In this document: piece by piece, positions 23,387 to 32,440 of the stretch
Layout: the number at the start of each line of letters is the position of its first letter
Position numbering within the stretch: the first letter of the stretch is position 1
NCBI RefSeq assembly: GCF_009829075.1
Contig: NZ_WUQZ01000003.1
Span: 213,280-277,279 of the forward strand
DNA length: 64,000 bases
From: Sphingobacterium composti
Lineage (GTDB): Bacteria > Bacteroidota > Bacteroidia > Sphingobacteriales > Sphingobacteriaceae
Direction of reading: 5' to 3'
Notes under the pieces: generated by a model
What the model was told of the DNA's origin: nothing
Databases searched by the model: none
Seen by the model: only the letters and a program-made list of their open reading frames with translations
Program-made: the position numbers and the translations under genes

Positions 23387-25606
23387 ATGGCAAATAAAAC
23401 TCTAGATATACAAAAGCAAACTATTCCCGTCTTAGGCATGTCGTGTGCGTCATGCGCAAGTAGCGCACAAAATATCGTGCAACAACAAGAAGGAGTATTA
23501 GAAGCTGAGGTTAACTACGGAACAGGTAATCTACAAGTCACTTACGAGACTAGTAAAACTTCTGCCGAAAAATTACAACAAGCGCTCCAGTCGGGAGGAT
23601 ATGATTTATTGTTGGAGGATGAAAGCAAGCAACAAGAAACTTTAGAAGCTATTCATGAGGCTTATTATGCGAAGCTTAAATCCAAAACAATTTGGGCTAT
23701 TTTATTGGCACTTCCAGTTGTGGTGATTGGTATGTTTTTCATGAATATGCCGTATGTAAATGAAATTATGTTTGCATTTACGACACCGATTATTCTTTGG
23801 TTAGGTCAAGATTTTTTTATTGGCGCGTGGAAACAAGCAAAACACCGAAACGCCAACATGGATACTCTTGTGGCACTGAGCACGGGCATTGCATTCATTT
23901 TTAGTGTTTTCAATATGTTGTTTCAAGAATTCTGGTTACAAAAGGGCGTTCATGCACATGTTTATTTTGAGGCAGCCGCTGTCATCATTGCTTTTATATT
24001 ATTAGGCAAATTGTTGGAAGAAAAAGCCAAAGGGAATACCTCATCTGCGATAAAGAAATTGATGGGTTTACAGCCCAAGCACGTCACAGTAATCGATGAA
24101 AGAGGAAATGAACAAATTATATCCATTGGACAAATCAATTTGGGTAACCGATTATTAGTAAAGCCTGGAGAGAAAATAGCTGTGGATGGCATTGTAGTGG
24201 AAGGTAATTCTTATGTTGATGAAAGTATGTTGACCGGTGAGCCAATTCCTATTGCTAAGTCAAAAGGAGAAAAGGTTTATGCGGGAACTATCAACCAAAA
24301 AGGAAGTTTTCAATTTGAAGCAACCAAAGTTGGAAAGGATACGTTTCTTGCGCAAATCATCAAAATGGTGCAAGATGCACAAGGAAGCAAAGCCCCCGTT
24401 CAGAAGTTGGTGGATAAAATTGCAAGTATTTTTGTTCCGATTGTGATAGGTATAGCGGTTTTGACTTTTGTTATTTGGTTGTTATTTGGTGGAGAAAATG
24501 CGTGGGTGCAAGCATTGATGGCTGCTGTTACGGTTTTGGTTATAGCGTGTCCATGTGCTTTGGGCTTGGCGACACCTACAGCAATTATGGTTGGTGTAGG
24601 CAAAGGTGCTGAACAAGGGATCTTGATAAAAGATGCAGAAAGTTTGGAATTAGCACAAAAAATTGATGCGATTATTTTAGATAAAACAGGTACAATCACG
24701 ATTGGACGACCAGAGGTGGTTGATAGTTATTGGTTAAAGGAAGATGAAACGTCTAAAGAAATTTTAAAAAGTATCGAGAAGCATTCAGAACATCCATTGG
24801 CTGATGCGATAGTAAAATATTTAGATGCTGTGGAAGTTGTTGCGATGGGTTCTTTTGAAAGTATCACGGGCAAAGGTGCGAAAGCTAACCATCAAGGACA
24901 AACGTATTTTGTGGGGAATAATAAACTTCTGGTAGAAAATAATATTTTTATTTCAGATGATTTAATGAATGCTGCAATGCATTGGCTTACTCAAAGTAAC
25001 ACTGTTATTTGGTTTGCAAATGAGCGAGAAGCATTAGCTGTTTTGTCCATTTCAGACCAAATCAAACCTACTTCCGTTCAAGCTATTCGAGAGCTACAAG
25101 CTTTGGGTGTAGAATTATATATGCTGACGGGCGACAACGAGGCTACCGCAAAGGCAATAGCAGACCAAATAGGAATTAAACATTATAAAGCGGAAGTATT
25201 ACCACAAGTAAAGTCAGATTTTGTCAAAGAACTTCAACAGCATGGAAAAGTAGTAGCGATGGTTGGAGATGGTATCAATGACAGTACAGCATTAGCAACC
25301 GCCGATGTGAGCATTGCGATGGGCAAAGGTTCGGATATTGCGATGGATGTGGCAAAAATGACAATTATTTCTTCGGATTTGACCAAAATTCCTCAAGCGA
25401 TTCGATTGTCAAAACAGACTGTTGCGACCATTAAGCAAAATCTATTTTGGGCATTTGTATACAATGTAATTGGCATCCCAATTGCAGCGGGTATATTGTA
25501 TCCTATCAACGGATTTTTATTGAATCCCATGATTGCTGGAGCAGCGATGGCGTTGAGTAGTGTATCGGTAGTCACAAACAGTCTTCGATTAAAGTGGAAG
25601 AAATAA
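23387..25606 (+). CDS. copA: Cu(+)-exporting P-type ATPase
   Basis: A 739-residue P1B-type ATPase that pumps Cu(I) out of the cytoplasm. One N-terminal HMA domain has GMSCASCASSAQ (residues 18-29). Transmembrane helices follow, with CPC in VIACPCALGLATPT (about residue 390) as the copper path; CPC in this context is the Cu(I) class rather than Zn/Cd. The actuator motif is MLTGEPIP, the phosphorylation site DKTGTITIG (Asp near 431), the nucleotide-domain His-Pro SEHPLADA, and the hinge MVGDGINDSTAL. C-terminal helices include NPMIAGAAMALSSVSVVTNS, typical of CopA. It is flanked by its regulator and a chaperone-like gene. Confidence 0.95.
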   Translation: MANKTLDIQKQTIPVLGMSCASCASSAQNIVQQQEGVLEAEVNYGTGNLQVTYETSKTSAEKLQQALQSGGYDLLLEDESKQQETLEAIHEAYYAKLKSKTIWAILLALPVVVIGMFFMNMPYVNEIMFAFTTPIILWLGQDFFIGAWKQAKHRNANMDTLVALSTGIAFIFSVFNMLFQEFWLQKGVHAHVYFEAAAVIIAFILLGKLLEEKAKGNTSSAIKKLMGLQPKHVTVIDERGNEQIISIGQINLGNRLLVKPGEKIAVDGIVVEGNSYVDESMLTGEPIPIAKSKGEKVYAGTINQKGSFQFEATKVGKDTFLAQIIKMVQDAQGSKAPVQKLVDKIASIFVPIVIGIAVLTFVIWLLFGGENAWVQALMAAVTVLVIACPCALGLATPTAIMVGVGKGAEQGILIKDAESLELAQKIDAIILDKTGTITIGRPEVVDSYWLKEDETSKEILKSIEKHSEHPLADAIVKYLDAVEVVAMGSFESITGKGAKANHQGQTYFVGNNKLLVENNIFISDDLMNAAMHWLTQSNTVIWFANEREALAVLSISDQIKPTSVQAIRELQALGVELYMLTGDNEATAKAIADQIGIKHYKAEVLPQVKSDFVKELQQHGKVVAMVGDGINDSTALATADVSIAMGKGSDIAMDVAKMTIISSDLTKIPQAIRLSKQTVATIKQNLFWAFVYNVIGIPIAAGILYPINGFLLNPMIAGAAMALSSVSVVTNSLRLKWKK

Positions 25607-25642
25607 GTAATTAATATTATATAAATTTTTAAAAGTATAATA

Positions 25643-25858
25643 ATGAAAAATAAAGAATTCAAATTCAAAACGAATATCAATTGCGGCGGCTGTATAGCCA
25701 AAGTCAAACCGGCATTAGACGGCGAGGTTGGAATCAAAAATTGGCATGTCGACACCGATAATACAGATAAAATCTTAACTGTAGAATTAGATAGCATAGA
25801 AGAAGATATAGTCGTTGAAATTATAAAGGCGAAGGGATTTAGTATTGAGAATTTATAA
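25643..25858 (+). CDS. Small HMA-domain copper chaperone-like protein
   Basis: A 71-residue single HMA domain with a metal site NCGGCIAKVKPAL (Cys-x2-Cys). It would carry Cu(I) to the ATPase or buffer it in the cytoplasm. It lies 36 bp after copA and is followed by a very strong terminator, so it is the last gene of the copper operon. The motif is CGGC rather than the more usual CxxC with Met before it, as seen in many Bacteroidota homologues. Confidence 0.85.
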   Translation: MKNKEFKFKTNINCGGCIAKVKPALDGEVGIKNWHVDTDNTDKILTVELDSIEEDIVVEIIKAKGFSIENL

Positions 25859-25865
25859 AAGAACC

Positions 25866-25918
25866 ACATATCATATAAAGGGCTTAGCAGATGCTAAGCC
25901 CTTTATATGATATGTTTT
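25866..25918. terminator. Terminator: 23-bp perfect hairpin after the copper operon
   Basis: Two 23-nt arms (25866-25888 and 25893-25915) are exactly complementary around the tetraloop agat, with a T-run on the + side. The core is agggcttagc/gctaagccct. It begins 7 bp after the stop codon. Confidence 0.92.
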
Positions 25919-26018
25919 CTAATCTTTATTGTATTCATTATTAAATTTTAAAATACATTAAAAATTAGTTATTTAGTATTTTGTAATTCTAATATTATAT
26001 AACTATTACCTAAAAAAT

Positions 26019-27311
26019 ATGCTTCGAAGTATCTATAAGTTTTTTAATCTACATGATGGTGAGGAAACAAAGGACAAAGTTTTAGAAAACGTTGTATCCA
26101 ATATATCCTTTCGAGGAGCCAATTTATGGATTCTAGCGTGTGCTATCGTGGTGGCTTCTGTAGGTTTGAATGTGAATTCTACAGCTGTAATTATTGGTGC
26201 CATGTTGATAAGTCCATTGATGGGACCTATTGTAGGGGCGGGGTTTGCATTGGGGATATATGATTTTGAATTGTTGAAGAAGTCTGCTAAAAATTTATTG
26301 ATAGCAACTTTGGTCAGTTTATTGGTTTCTTTTCTGTATTTTTTGTTAAGTCCTTTTAAAGAAGCGCAATCCGAATTATTAGCGCGTACTTCTCCTAATA
26401 TTTATGATGTCCTAATTGCATTCTTTGGAGGTTTAGTGGGAGTGATTGCTATTACACGTGTTGAAAAAGGGAATCCAATTCCTGGTGTAGCTATCGCAAC
26501 TGCTTTGATGCCCCCTTTATGTACAGCTGGATATGGATTAGCAATAGGTAATATCTCGTATTTTTTTGGCGCATTATATCTTTATACGATTAACTGTTTT
26601 TTCATTTGTATATCTACATTTTTGATAGTTAAATTTCTACGTTATCCTAAGATTAAATTTGTGGACCCCCTACGTGAGTCTAGAATAACAAAAACTATTA
26701 CTTTTCTTATTTTGGTGATGTTGGTGCCAAGTTCTTATTTAGCATATGCATTGTTGCAGGAGAGAAAATTTACGCAAAATGTTAATTCATTTATTGAAAA
26801 TGAATTGACAAGAAAAGGTTATACATTGATATATGAAAAAACACAGTTCAATAGTAGACCTCGAAAAATTGAATTGGCATTTTTGGACAAAAGATTTTCT
26901 AATGAAGAGTTGAAAGACCTCAACGACAAAATGGATGTGTACAAATTGAATAATACAGATTTGATTATAAGACAAGATAGTACAGATTTGAAGGCTGATA
27001 TTTTGGCAGAACTTAGTAAAAATAGCGCACATATTGACGAGAGGGATGTAACTATTCAAAATCTAAGAAAAGAATTATCTACGTATAAAGTTGATAATGA
27101 GGGATTGCTGAAAGAGATAGATTTGTTGTTCCCTGAATTAAAACCTTATTCGCTGGGTAAACAAAGTGTTTATGTCGATAAAGATAGTGCTAGGTTTGAT
27201 TATTATTTGATTCATTCTGCAACGTTAGAAGCAAAACGTAAAGAAGCTTTAGAAAGTTGGTTGAAACAAAAGCTAAATACTGAATCTATTAATTTCCTAA
27301 AGAGTGAATAA
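26019..27311 (+). CDS. DUF389-family membrane protein
   Basis: A 430-residue protein whose N-terminal 240 residues match the DUF389 membrane domain. Signatures are LACAIVVASVGLNVNSTAVI, GAMLISPLMGPIVGAGFALG and GVAIATALMPPLCTAGYGLA, with about six transmembrane helices. The C-terminal 180 residues are soluble, with a stretch likely to form a coiled coil (residues 320-370), as in the longer Bacteroidota members. The biochemical role is not established. It is flanked by terminators and is probably transcribed alone. Confidence 0.85.
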   Translation: MLRSIYKFFNLHDGEETKDKVLENVVSNISFRGANLWILACAIVVASVGLNVNSTAVIIGAMLISPLMGPIVGAGFALGIYDFELLKKSAKNLLIATLVSLLVSFLYFLLSPFKEAQSELLARTSPNIYDVLIAFFGGLVGVIAITRVEKGNPIPGVAIATALMPPLCTAGYGLAIGNISYFFGALYLYTINCFFICISTFLIVKFLRYPKIKFVDPLRESRITKTITFLILVMLVPSSYLAYALLQERKFTQNVNSFIENELTRKGYTLIYEKTQFNSRPRKIELAFLDKRFSNEELKDLNDKMDVYKLNNTDLIIRQDSTDLKADILAELSKNSAHIDERDVTIQNLRKELSTYKVDNEGLLKEIDLLFPELKPYSLGKQSVYVDKDSARFDYYLIHSATLEAKRKEALESWLKQKLNTESINFLKSE

Positions 27312-27312
27312 G

Positions 27313-27350
27313 AATAGGGGCTTAATAATATTATTTAGCCCCTATTTTTA
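27313..27350. terminator. Bidirectional terminator between DUF389 gene and nhaA
   Basis: aataggggct and agcccctatt pair around an A/T-rich centre that extends the stem with one mismatch. T-runs follow on both strands. It lies between two convergent stop codons (27311 and 27352) and can serve both genes. Confidence 0.88.
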
Positions 27351-27351
27351 A

Positions 27352-28512
27352 TTATTTTTTTATTCTTAAAACAATATATCCTAATATACCAGCGGCTAAT
27401 GAGGTAAGTAGAATACTTAATTTCGCTTCTGACACATATAGCGGATTAGCAAACGATAAAATAGCAATAAATATAGACATCGTGAAGCCAATTCCAGCGA
27501 GTAGCGCTACGCCTAATATATGTAACCAATTTGCGCCTTCAGGAAGAGAACTTATTTTTAAGCTTTTACATATAAAGGAAGTTAAAAGAATACCTATTGG
27601 TTTTCCTAGAAGTAGACCTAAAGTAATTCCCAATCCAAGACTAGAGGTAAGACCTGCGATCATTTCACTTTCCAATGTGATATTGGTATTTGCAAATGCA
27701 AATAATGGAATGATAAAGAAGTTAACTGGCTTTACTAATGCATGTTCTAATCTTTCTAAAGGAGACTCGATATCTGTATCGTTAGTAGGAATAGTCATCG
27801 CTACTAAAACACCTGCGATAGTCGCATGAATCCCTGAATGATGGACGAAATACCATATAAATACTCCTGGAATTAAATACAAGTAAGGGTTTTGAACATT
27901 CATTCTGTTCATGATAATCAGAATAGTCAATGCTGCTACTGCATACCCTAAATAGGTAACATCGATTCCTGAGGAATAAAATAGCGCAATAACTAATATG
28001 GCGATTAAATCATCAACAATAGCTAATGCTGCTAAAAATATTTTTAAGCTAGCAGGGATTCTGTTACCTAATAGATTGATTACAGCTAAAGCAAAAGCAA
28101 TGTCTGTTGCCATAGGAATACCCCAACCAGAACTTGTTTCTTGACCAGCATTTAAGCTTAAATAAATAATTGCGGGTACTACCGCACCACCTACAGCACA
28201 TAAAATTGGTAACGAAGCTTTCTTTGGTGAAGATAATTCACCTTCGACAATTTCTCTTTTGATTTCTAATCCTACTAAAAGAAAGAAAATAGCCATTAGA
28301 CCATCATTAATCCATAGCAGAATGGAGTAGTTGAGGTGAATGCTTTCATTTTCAAATCCAATTTTGAAGTCTAAAAGATTTTGTAATGCAAGAGCGGCAG
28401 GGGTATTCGCAATAATCATTGAGATGATTACACAAATAAATAATAAAATTCCTCCGGCGTTACTCGATTTAAAGAAATTTTTGAAAACATTTAAATTAAT
28501 TAAATTAGACAT
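27352..28512 (-). CDS. nhaA: Na+/H+ antiporter NhaA
   Basis: A 386-residue inner-membrane antiporter exchanging cytoplasmic Na+ for protons. Ion-binding residues are evident in GIPMATDIAFALAV (Asp133 equivalent) and ALAIVDDLIAILVIAL (the Asp163-Asp164 pair of E. coli NhaA). FFLLVGLEIKREIVEGELS and HATIAGVLVAMTIP are other family blocks. Twelve helices fit the length. Its start overlaps the end of the upstream symporter gene by 8 bp, so the two are translationally coupled, perhaps pairing sodium entry with sodium export. Confidence 0.96.
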   Translation of the reverse strand: MSNLINLNVFKNFFKSSNAGGILLFICVIISMIIANTPAALALQNLLDFKIGFENESIHLNYSILLWINDGLMAIFFLLVGLEIKREIVEGELSSPKKASLPILCAVGGAVVPAIIYLSLNAGQETSSGWGIPMATDIAFALAVINLLGNRIPASLKIFLAALAIVDDLIAILVIALFYSSGIDVTYLGYAVAALTILIIMNRMNVQNPYLYLIPGVFIWYFVHHSGIHATIAGVLVAMTIPTNDTDIESPLERLEHALVKPVNFFIIPLFAFANTNITLESEMIAGLTSSLGLGITLGLLLGKPIGILLTSFICKSLKISSLPEGANWLHILGVALLAGIGFTMSIFIAILSFANPLYVSEAKLSILLTSLAAGILGYIVLRIKK

Positions 28513-29947
28513 GATTATTTGTTTTTTTATCCCAAAAATCCATATTTGGGATGTTATAAATTGAATTATCGTATGTTGGATCTTTTTTGTTTTTAGTTTG
28601 ATTTGTATAGTCCTTGTAGAGCAACAATACCTTTTTGTGCAATAATATAATAGCTATTAAATTTAGCCATGCCATAAGACCTACTCCAATATCACCGAGC
28701 TCCCATGCACTTTTAGCTGTAGTGACACAACCTACAAAAACAGAACCTAGTATCAATATGCGAAGCCCATATAACAATACTTTCGCGGTTTTTTTGTTTT
28801 GGATAAAACTCACATTTGTCTCCGCAATATAATAATAGGCCATAATCGTAGTGAAAGCAAATAATGTCAATGATATAGCTACAAACGCACTACCAATTGT
28901 CGGAAAATGAGAAGCGATGGCAAATTGGGTATATGCTGGTCCCATTTCCACATCTTTAAGATTATTAACGATAAATCCGCCCTCAGGATGTACAACATTA
29001 TATTGGCTTGTGAATAATATCATTAAAGCTGTGGCTGTACATACGAAAAGTGTATCCACGTATACAGAAAAACCTTGTACTAATCCTTGTTTGATAGGGT
29101 GAGACACTTCTGCGGCCGCTGCAGCGTGTGGCGCAGTACCTTGTCCAGCTTCATTGCTATATATGCCGCGTTTTACTCCCCAAGCGATTGCTGTACCTGC
29201 TACTGCGCCAAAGGATGACTCTAGATTAAGAGCGGATTTGACAATAAGTGATATTACTGCAGGTACTTGCTGTATATTTATTCCAATTATGATTAATGCC
29301 ATTAAAATGTATAAGCCAGCCATAATTGGCACGATGTATTCAGCAACTTTACCGATTCTTTTTACTCCGCCTAAGATTATTAAAGCTAAGAAGATAACTA
29401 ATCCTATTCCCACAGTATAAGGCGGAATGTTGAAAGCCTCTTCAACCGAAGTTGCGATACTGTTTGATTGAACACTTGGTAATAAGAAACCTGTAGATGT
29501 AATTGTGACTATTGCGAAAATCCATGCGAAGACTTTATTATTGAGTCCTTTTTGAATATAAAATGCTGGTCCACCCCGATATTGCCCATCCTTTTCCTCC
29601 TTATACATTTGACCTAGTGTTGCTTCAACAATTGCGGAGGCTGAACCTAATAACGCTATTACCCACATCCAAAACACTGCCCCAGGACCACCCATCGCTA
29701 TTGCTGTTGCAACACCAGCTATGTTTCCGGTACCTACTCTTCCCGAGACAGCTAATGAAAAAGCCTGAAAAGATGAAATTCCACTTTCGGATTTCTTACC
29801 AGCAAATAATAGCTTAATCATCTCTTTTATTCGAGTGAATTGAGGGAATCTAAATCTGATAGTAAAGTATATACCTGTCAATAGACAAAGGTAAATTAGC
29901 GCATCAGACCAAATTATATTATAAATAAACTCTATTGAAGACTGCAT
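28505..29947 (-). CDS. AGCS-family sodium:alanine/glycine symporter
   Basis: A 480-residue amino-acid/sodium symporter. Family blocks are GISSFQAFSLAVSGRVGTGN followed by IAGVATAIAMGGPGAVFWMW, GGPAFYIQKG, WGVKRGIYSNEAGQGTAPHA and VDTLFVCTATALMILFT. About ten to eleven helices. The gene overlaps nhaA by 8 bp on the same strand. The amino acid cannot be assigned from sequence alone, though alanine or glycine is usual. Confidence 0.94.
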   Translation of the reverse strand: MQSSIEFIYNIIWSDALIYLCLLTGIYFTIRFRFPQFTRIKEMIKLLFAGKKSESGISSFQAFSLAVSGRVGTGNIAGVATAIAMGGPGAVFWMWVIALLGSASAIVEATLGQMYKEEKDGQYRGGPAFYIQKGLNNKVFAWIFAIVTITSTGFLLPSVQSNSIATSVEEAFNIPPYTVGIGLVIFLALIILGGVKRIGKVAEYIVPIMAGLYILMALIIIGINIQQVPAVISLIVKSALNLESSFGAVAGTAIAWGVKRGIYSNEAGQGTAPHAAAAAEVSHPIKQGLVQGFSVYVDTLFVCTATALMILFTSQYNVVHPEGGFIVNNLKDVEMGPAYTQFAIASHFPTIGSAFVAISLTLFAFTTIMAYYYIAETNVSFIQNKKTAKVLLYGLRILILGSVFVGCVTTAKSAWELGDIGVGLMAWLNLIAIILLHKKVLLLYKDYTNQTKNKKDPTYDNSIYNIPNMDFWDKKTNNHV

Positions 29948-30132
29948 CCATTATTTGTTAAAGATATATTCTACTAAAATATGGCTTTATGTAATAAAGG
30001 CTATGAATTATTGCATAGATTTTGTCTATACTATATCTGAAATCAAATAGGCTAGTACTCCTCGCGAACAATATTGTAATATTATGTAGTTTAAGACTTG
30101 TCTCTTAAATTTACTCTTTAAAAATCGTTATT

Positions 30133-30196
30133 TAACGTGAGTTCGGTTTAAGCAGCAAGGAATAATTGATTTTGTTGCTGTTCAAACTGAATGTTT
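30133..30196 (-). repeat. Left copy of a 64-bp inverted repeat (transposase tail)
   Basis: This 64-bp sequence is exactly the reverse complement of 38200-38263. Read on the minus strand it encodes NIQFEQQQNQLFLAA and a stop, the same residues that end the transposase-like remnant at 38114-38248. The two copies face outward and bound about 8.1 kb. Confidence 0.9.
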
Positions 30197-30240
30197 TTAC
30201 CCATAGTTACTTTGTTTGTTTTGCAACCTCAAAGTTAGCT

Positions 30241-30270
30241 AAAGGGTTGGTGCTTGCACCAGCCTTTTTT
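30241..30270 (+). terminator. Terminator-like hairpin
   Basis: ggttggtgc and gcaccagcc form a 9-bp stem with one G-U around a two-base loop, followed by six T. It is oriented to stop + strand transcripts leaving the left repeat. Confidence 0.75.
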
Positions 30271-30298
30271 AATCTTTACCGGACACTAGTGAATAGCA

Positions 30299-30692
30299 TT
30301 ATAAAAAATAAATGATTTCATAAGAGGAGTTCAAAACAACAATTTCATAATCACTATCTTTTAAATAATTTTTTTTGCTATCATCATCTTCCAAGTTAAG
30401 TTCAATAACTGCTGTTGGAATGCTATTCTTAGTATATTAGCCTTTACTGTAAACTAGCATTAATGCTGGATAAGATGGTATTTTATCTTTTGGAATACGG
30501 AACTCCTTTCGCTCTAATTCTTCCTACAGATTAAAATGATATAATCTCTTTTAAAAGCAAATCGGTGGCTGCTAACTGAAAGGCAAAAGCATTTTGTTTT
30601 TTATCTATTTCAGCAATGATGTCTTTTGACAATTTATAAGGAATTTCCTGAGCATTTGCATGACTCAAAATTATCAAAATGAAGTGTAACAC
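30299..30692 (-). pseudogene. Decayed small secreted protein gene
   Basis: Minus-strand frames can be stitched into one protein. It begins GTG with a signal-like LHFILIILSHANAQ, then EIPYKLSKDIIAEIDKKQ and AFAFQLAATDLLLKE. After a stop and frame change it resumes as ERKEFRIPKDKIPSYPALML, a further stop, then IPTAVIELNLEDDDSKK and YEIVVLNSSYEIIYFL. At least two in-frame stops and a frameshift show it is not functional. Family not recognised. It lies upstream of nothing on its strand and downstream of the lipoprotein genes. Confidence 0.6.
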
Positions 30693-30714
30693 TATCTGTC
30701 AGGTCATATCAATT

Positions 30715-31653
30715 TTAGTTTTCAATAGCTCCCCAACCGCTCATCATAATGGCTAAGGCTTTAAAACCCCAATTCATATCATCGGCAGAATAGATGGGCG
30801 TAGCTGTTTTACTTGTTAGTTCTTGATGATTTATAACTTGTTCTCTGATTGCTTTTGGTTTCATTATTAACGTTGGTTCTTCATTATTTAGGTAATAAAT
30901 ATCCAAACGCAAAATTCCGGCATTTTCTTCTAAGTAGAACGGATGTGTAAAATTGATGGTATTGCTAAATAACGGCGAAGTGTACACTGTGATTTTTTGT
31001 AATTGCATAGGCACATTTTCATCTACTGTTTTTGGCGTATAAAGAATCACATCACATACATAACCTAAAATATTTTGTTTTTTAGATTGAACCTGACGAT
31101 TAAACTCGCTAAAATCAATCGTATTTGTGGCATTTGCCCCTGCATTCTCTGAAGGCTTGAACTCGGAATATATTTTTCTGTCTTGTTCGGCAATTTTATC
31201 CAATTGGGTAACTGTTTCTAAATAGATACTGCCTTTGTCTTCAGCTGTATTATGATAATTATGCATATTCCAACCAAAACCACGAACGTTTCCCAAAACT
31301 ATCTTGTCTTTTATAAAATAAGTACATTCTGAAATATTCATTGACATCGCCCAAGCGACTAACGGATTTTGATTACTTGTATTTTTAATTACCTCAAAAA
31401 TGGTTTTGGCATCGGTATCATTTGCGACTAAAGCCTCGTATTGTTGCTTAATATCGTCTCTTGAAAAATCTATTTTATCAATGATTTTTCCTAAATCAAC
31501 ATCATTGCTGAAAATTCCCATTTCAACAATACCTTCAGTAAAAGGTTTGTTGATGACGGTATTATTGTCTTCTGTTGGTTTGCTTTCATCAGACAAGTTA
31601 CAACTAAACAGAAAGAATACAGATAATAAGCTAGTTGTAATATTTTTTTTCAT
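30715..31653 (-). CDS. Lipoprotein of unknown function
   Basis: A 312-residue lipoprotein: signal peptide MKKNITTSLLSVFFLF with lipobox Cys18 in FLFSCNL. The mature part has no motif I recognise. It includes ECTYFIKDKIVLGNVRGFGW and YVCDVILYTPKTVDENV, a layout of beta-strands reminiscent of the periplasmic DUF4412/LolA-like folds, but this is only an impression. It is the last of five minus-strand genes encoding envelope proteins in the accessory block, divergent from a two-component system. A hairpin separates it from the gene before it. Confidence 0.75.
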   Translation of the reverse strand: MKKNITTSLLSVFFLFSCNLSDESKPTEDNNTVINKPFTEGIVEMGIFSNDVDLGKIIDKIDFSRDDIKQQYEALVANDTDAKTIFEVIKNTSNQNPLVAWAMSMNISECTYFIKDKIVLGNVRGFGWNMHNYHNTAEDKGSIYLETVTQLDKIAEQDRKIYSEFKPSENAGANATNTIDFSEFNRQVQSKKQNILGYVCDVILYTPKTVDENVPMQLQKITVYTSPLFSNTINFTHPFYLEENAGILRLDIYYLNNEEPTLIMKPKAIREQVINHQELTSKTATPIYSADDMNWGFKALAIMMSGWGAIEN

Positions 31654-31669
31654 AGATACAGTATTTAAT

Positions 31670-31703
31670 ACAGGCTGTTTCTTTTTTTTGAGAAACAGCC
31701 TGT
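31670..31703 (-). terminator. Intercistronic hairpin between two lipoprotein genes
   Basis: A perfect 13-bp stem (acaggctgtttct / agaaacagcctgt) with an 8-nt loop, just past the stop of the gene ending at 31713. On the minus strand no clean T-run follows, so it may attenuate or stabilise rather than fully terminate. Confidence 0.65.
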
Positions 31704-31712
31704 GTTTATAGA

Positions 31713-32411
31713 TTAATTAAGTGAATAATTGGTTAATTGGTATTCTTCAATCTCTTTATTTTCACCATAATTATAGATCGTTTTTCTATAAACAGGACCT
31801 ATACCTTTGGCAAGCCAATCTTCATATTTTATGGTAAAACTACTTCCATTAATACTATTTTTAATGTTTTTTATAAGTTCTATTTTCAAAATATTTTGAT
31901 AGCTTTTTCCATTTAAAGTTAGACTTGCAACTTTTTCTATTATTTTACCTTTGTTTGTATGTTTAATAGTTCCACTAGCATTACCTGATATGGTTAGAGT
32001 TACGTGATCAGTCCATTCTTCACCAACACTTAAATTTGTGTTGATACTCATTATCGTTCCAGCCGAGATATTTACTCCCATTTGAGAACTAGCTCCGTGA
32101 AGTTCGTAGAATACACCATTGTCTTCTCTTACGCCATCTGTAGTCTCAGTGTTTTCTGGTGCATTTAAAAATTCTACTTGAAAATAGGTCTTTCCTTCGT
32201 AGTTTATGGTTTTATATAAGTGATGAACAAATGAATCTTTTGGATCATTTATATTTTTAAAATTCCATTTATTTCCTATAGCGTAAGGCCAATAAGAAGT
32301 GCTTGTTGGGTGTCCATTTTCCTCGTCATTTAAATTTATATCATCTGATGTACTGCACGAAGCGAAAATGGTAAAAAAAGTAATTAGGTAACAGGAGATT
32401 GTTTTTTTCAT
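31713..32411 (-). CDS. Lipoprotein of unknown function
   Basis: A 232-residue lipoprotein: MKKTISCYLITFFTIFASCSTSDD with the lipobox Cys at about residue 19, followed by an acidic, disordered linker. The mature domain (YWPYAIGNKWNFKN, KINYEG-like strands, YEDWLAKGIGPVYRKTIY near the end) resembles the many small Bacteroidota lipoproteins whose text begins with a YWPxxxGNxW motif and ends with a GIGxV/GPVY strand. Function unknown. It lies 29 bp downstream of the OmpA-like lipoprotein gene on the same strand. Confidence 0.75.
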   Translation of the reverse strand: MKKTISCYLITFFTIFASCSTSDDINLNDEENGHPTSTSYWPYAIGNKWNFKNINDPKDSFVHHLYKTINYEGKTYFQVEFLNAPENTETTDGVREDNGVFYELHGASSQMGVNISAGTIMSINTNLSVGEEWTDHVTLTISGNASGTIKHTNKGKIIEKVASLTLNGKSYQNILKIELIKNIKNSINGSSFTIKYEDWLAKGIGPVYRKTIYNYGENKEIEEYQLTNYSLN

Positions 32412-32440
32412 AATAAATTGATTTATAAGCTTTTGTATTT

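Larger units (their letters stand above)
29948..30298. other. Intergenic stretch at the left edge of the accessory block
   Basis: No protein gene is supported. The stretch contains the left 64-bp inverted repeat (30133-30196) and a terminator (30241-30270). On the minus strand the repeat is preceded by ATG-GGT-AAA in frame with the transposase tail, giving an 18-codon frame ending QNQLFLAA, which looks like the two ends of a transposase gene joined by deletion. Confidence 0.6.

Noticed and set aside
25393..25869. 158-codon minus-strand frame over the copA end and HMA chaperone gene
   Set aside because: It is antisense to two well-supported genes and has no domain.
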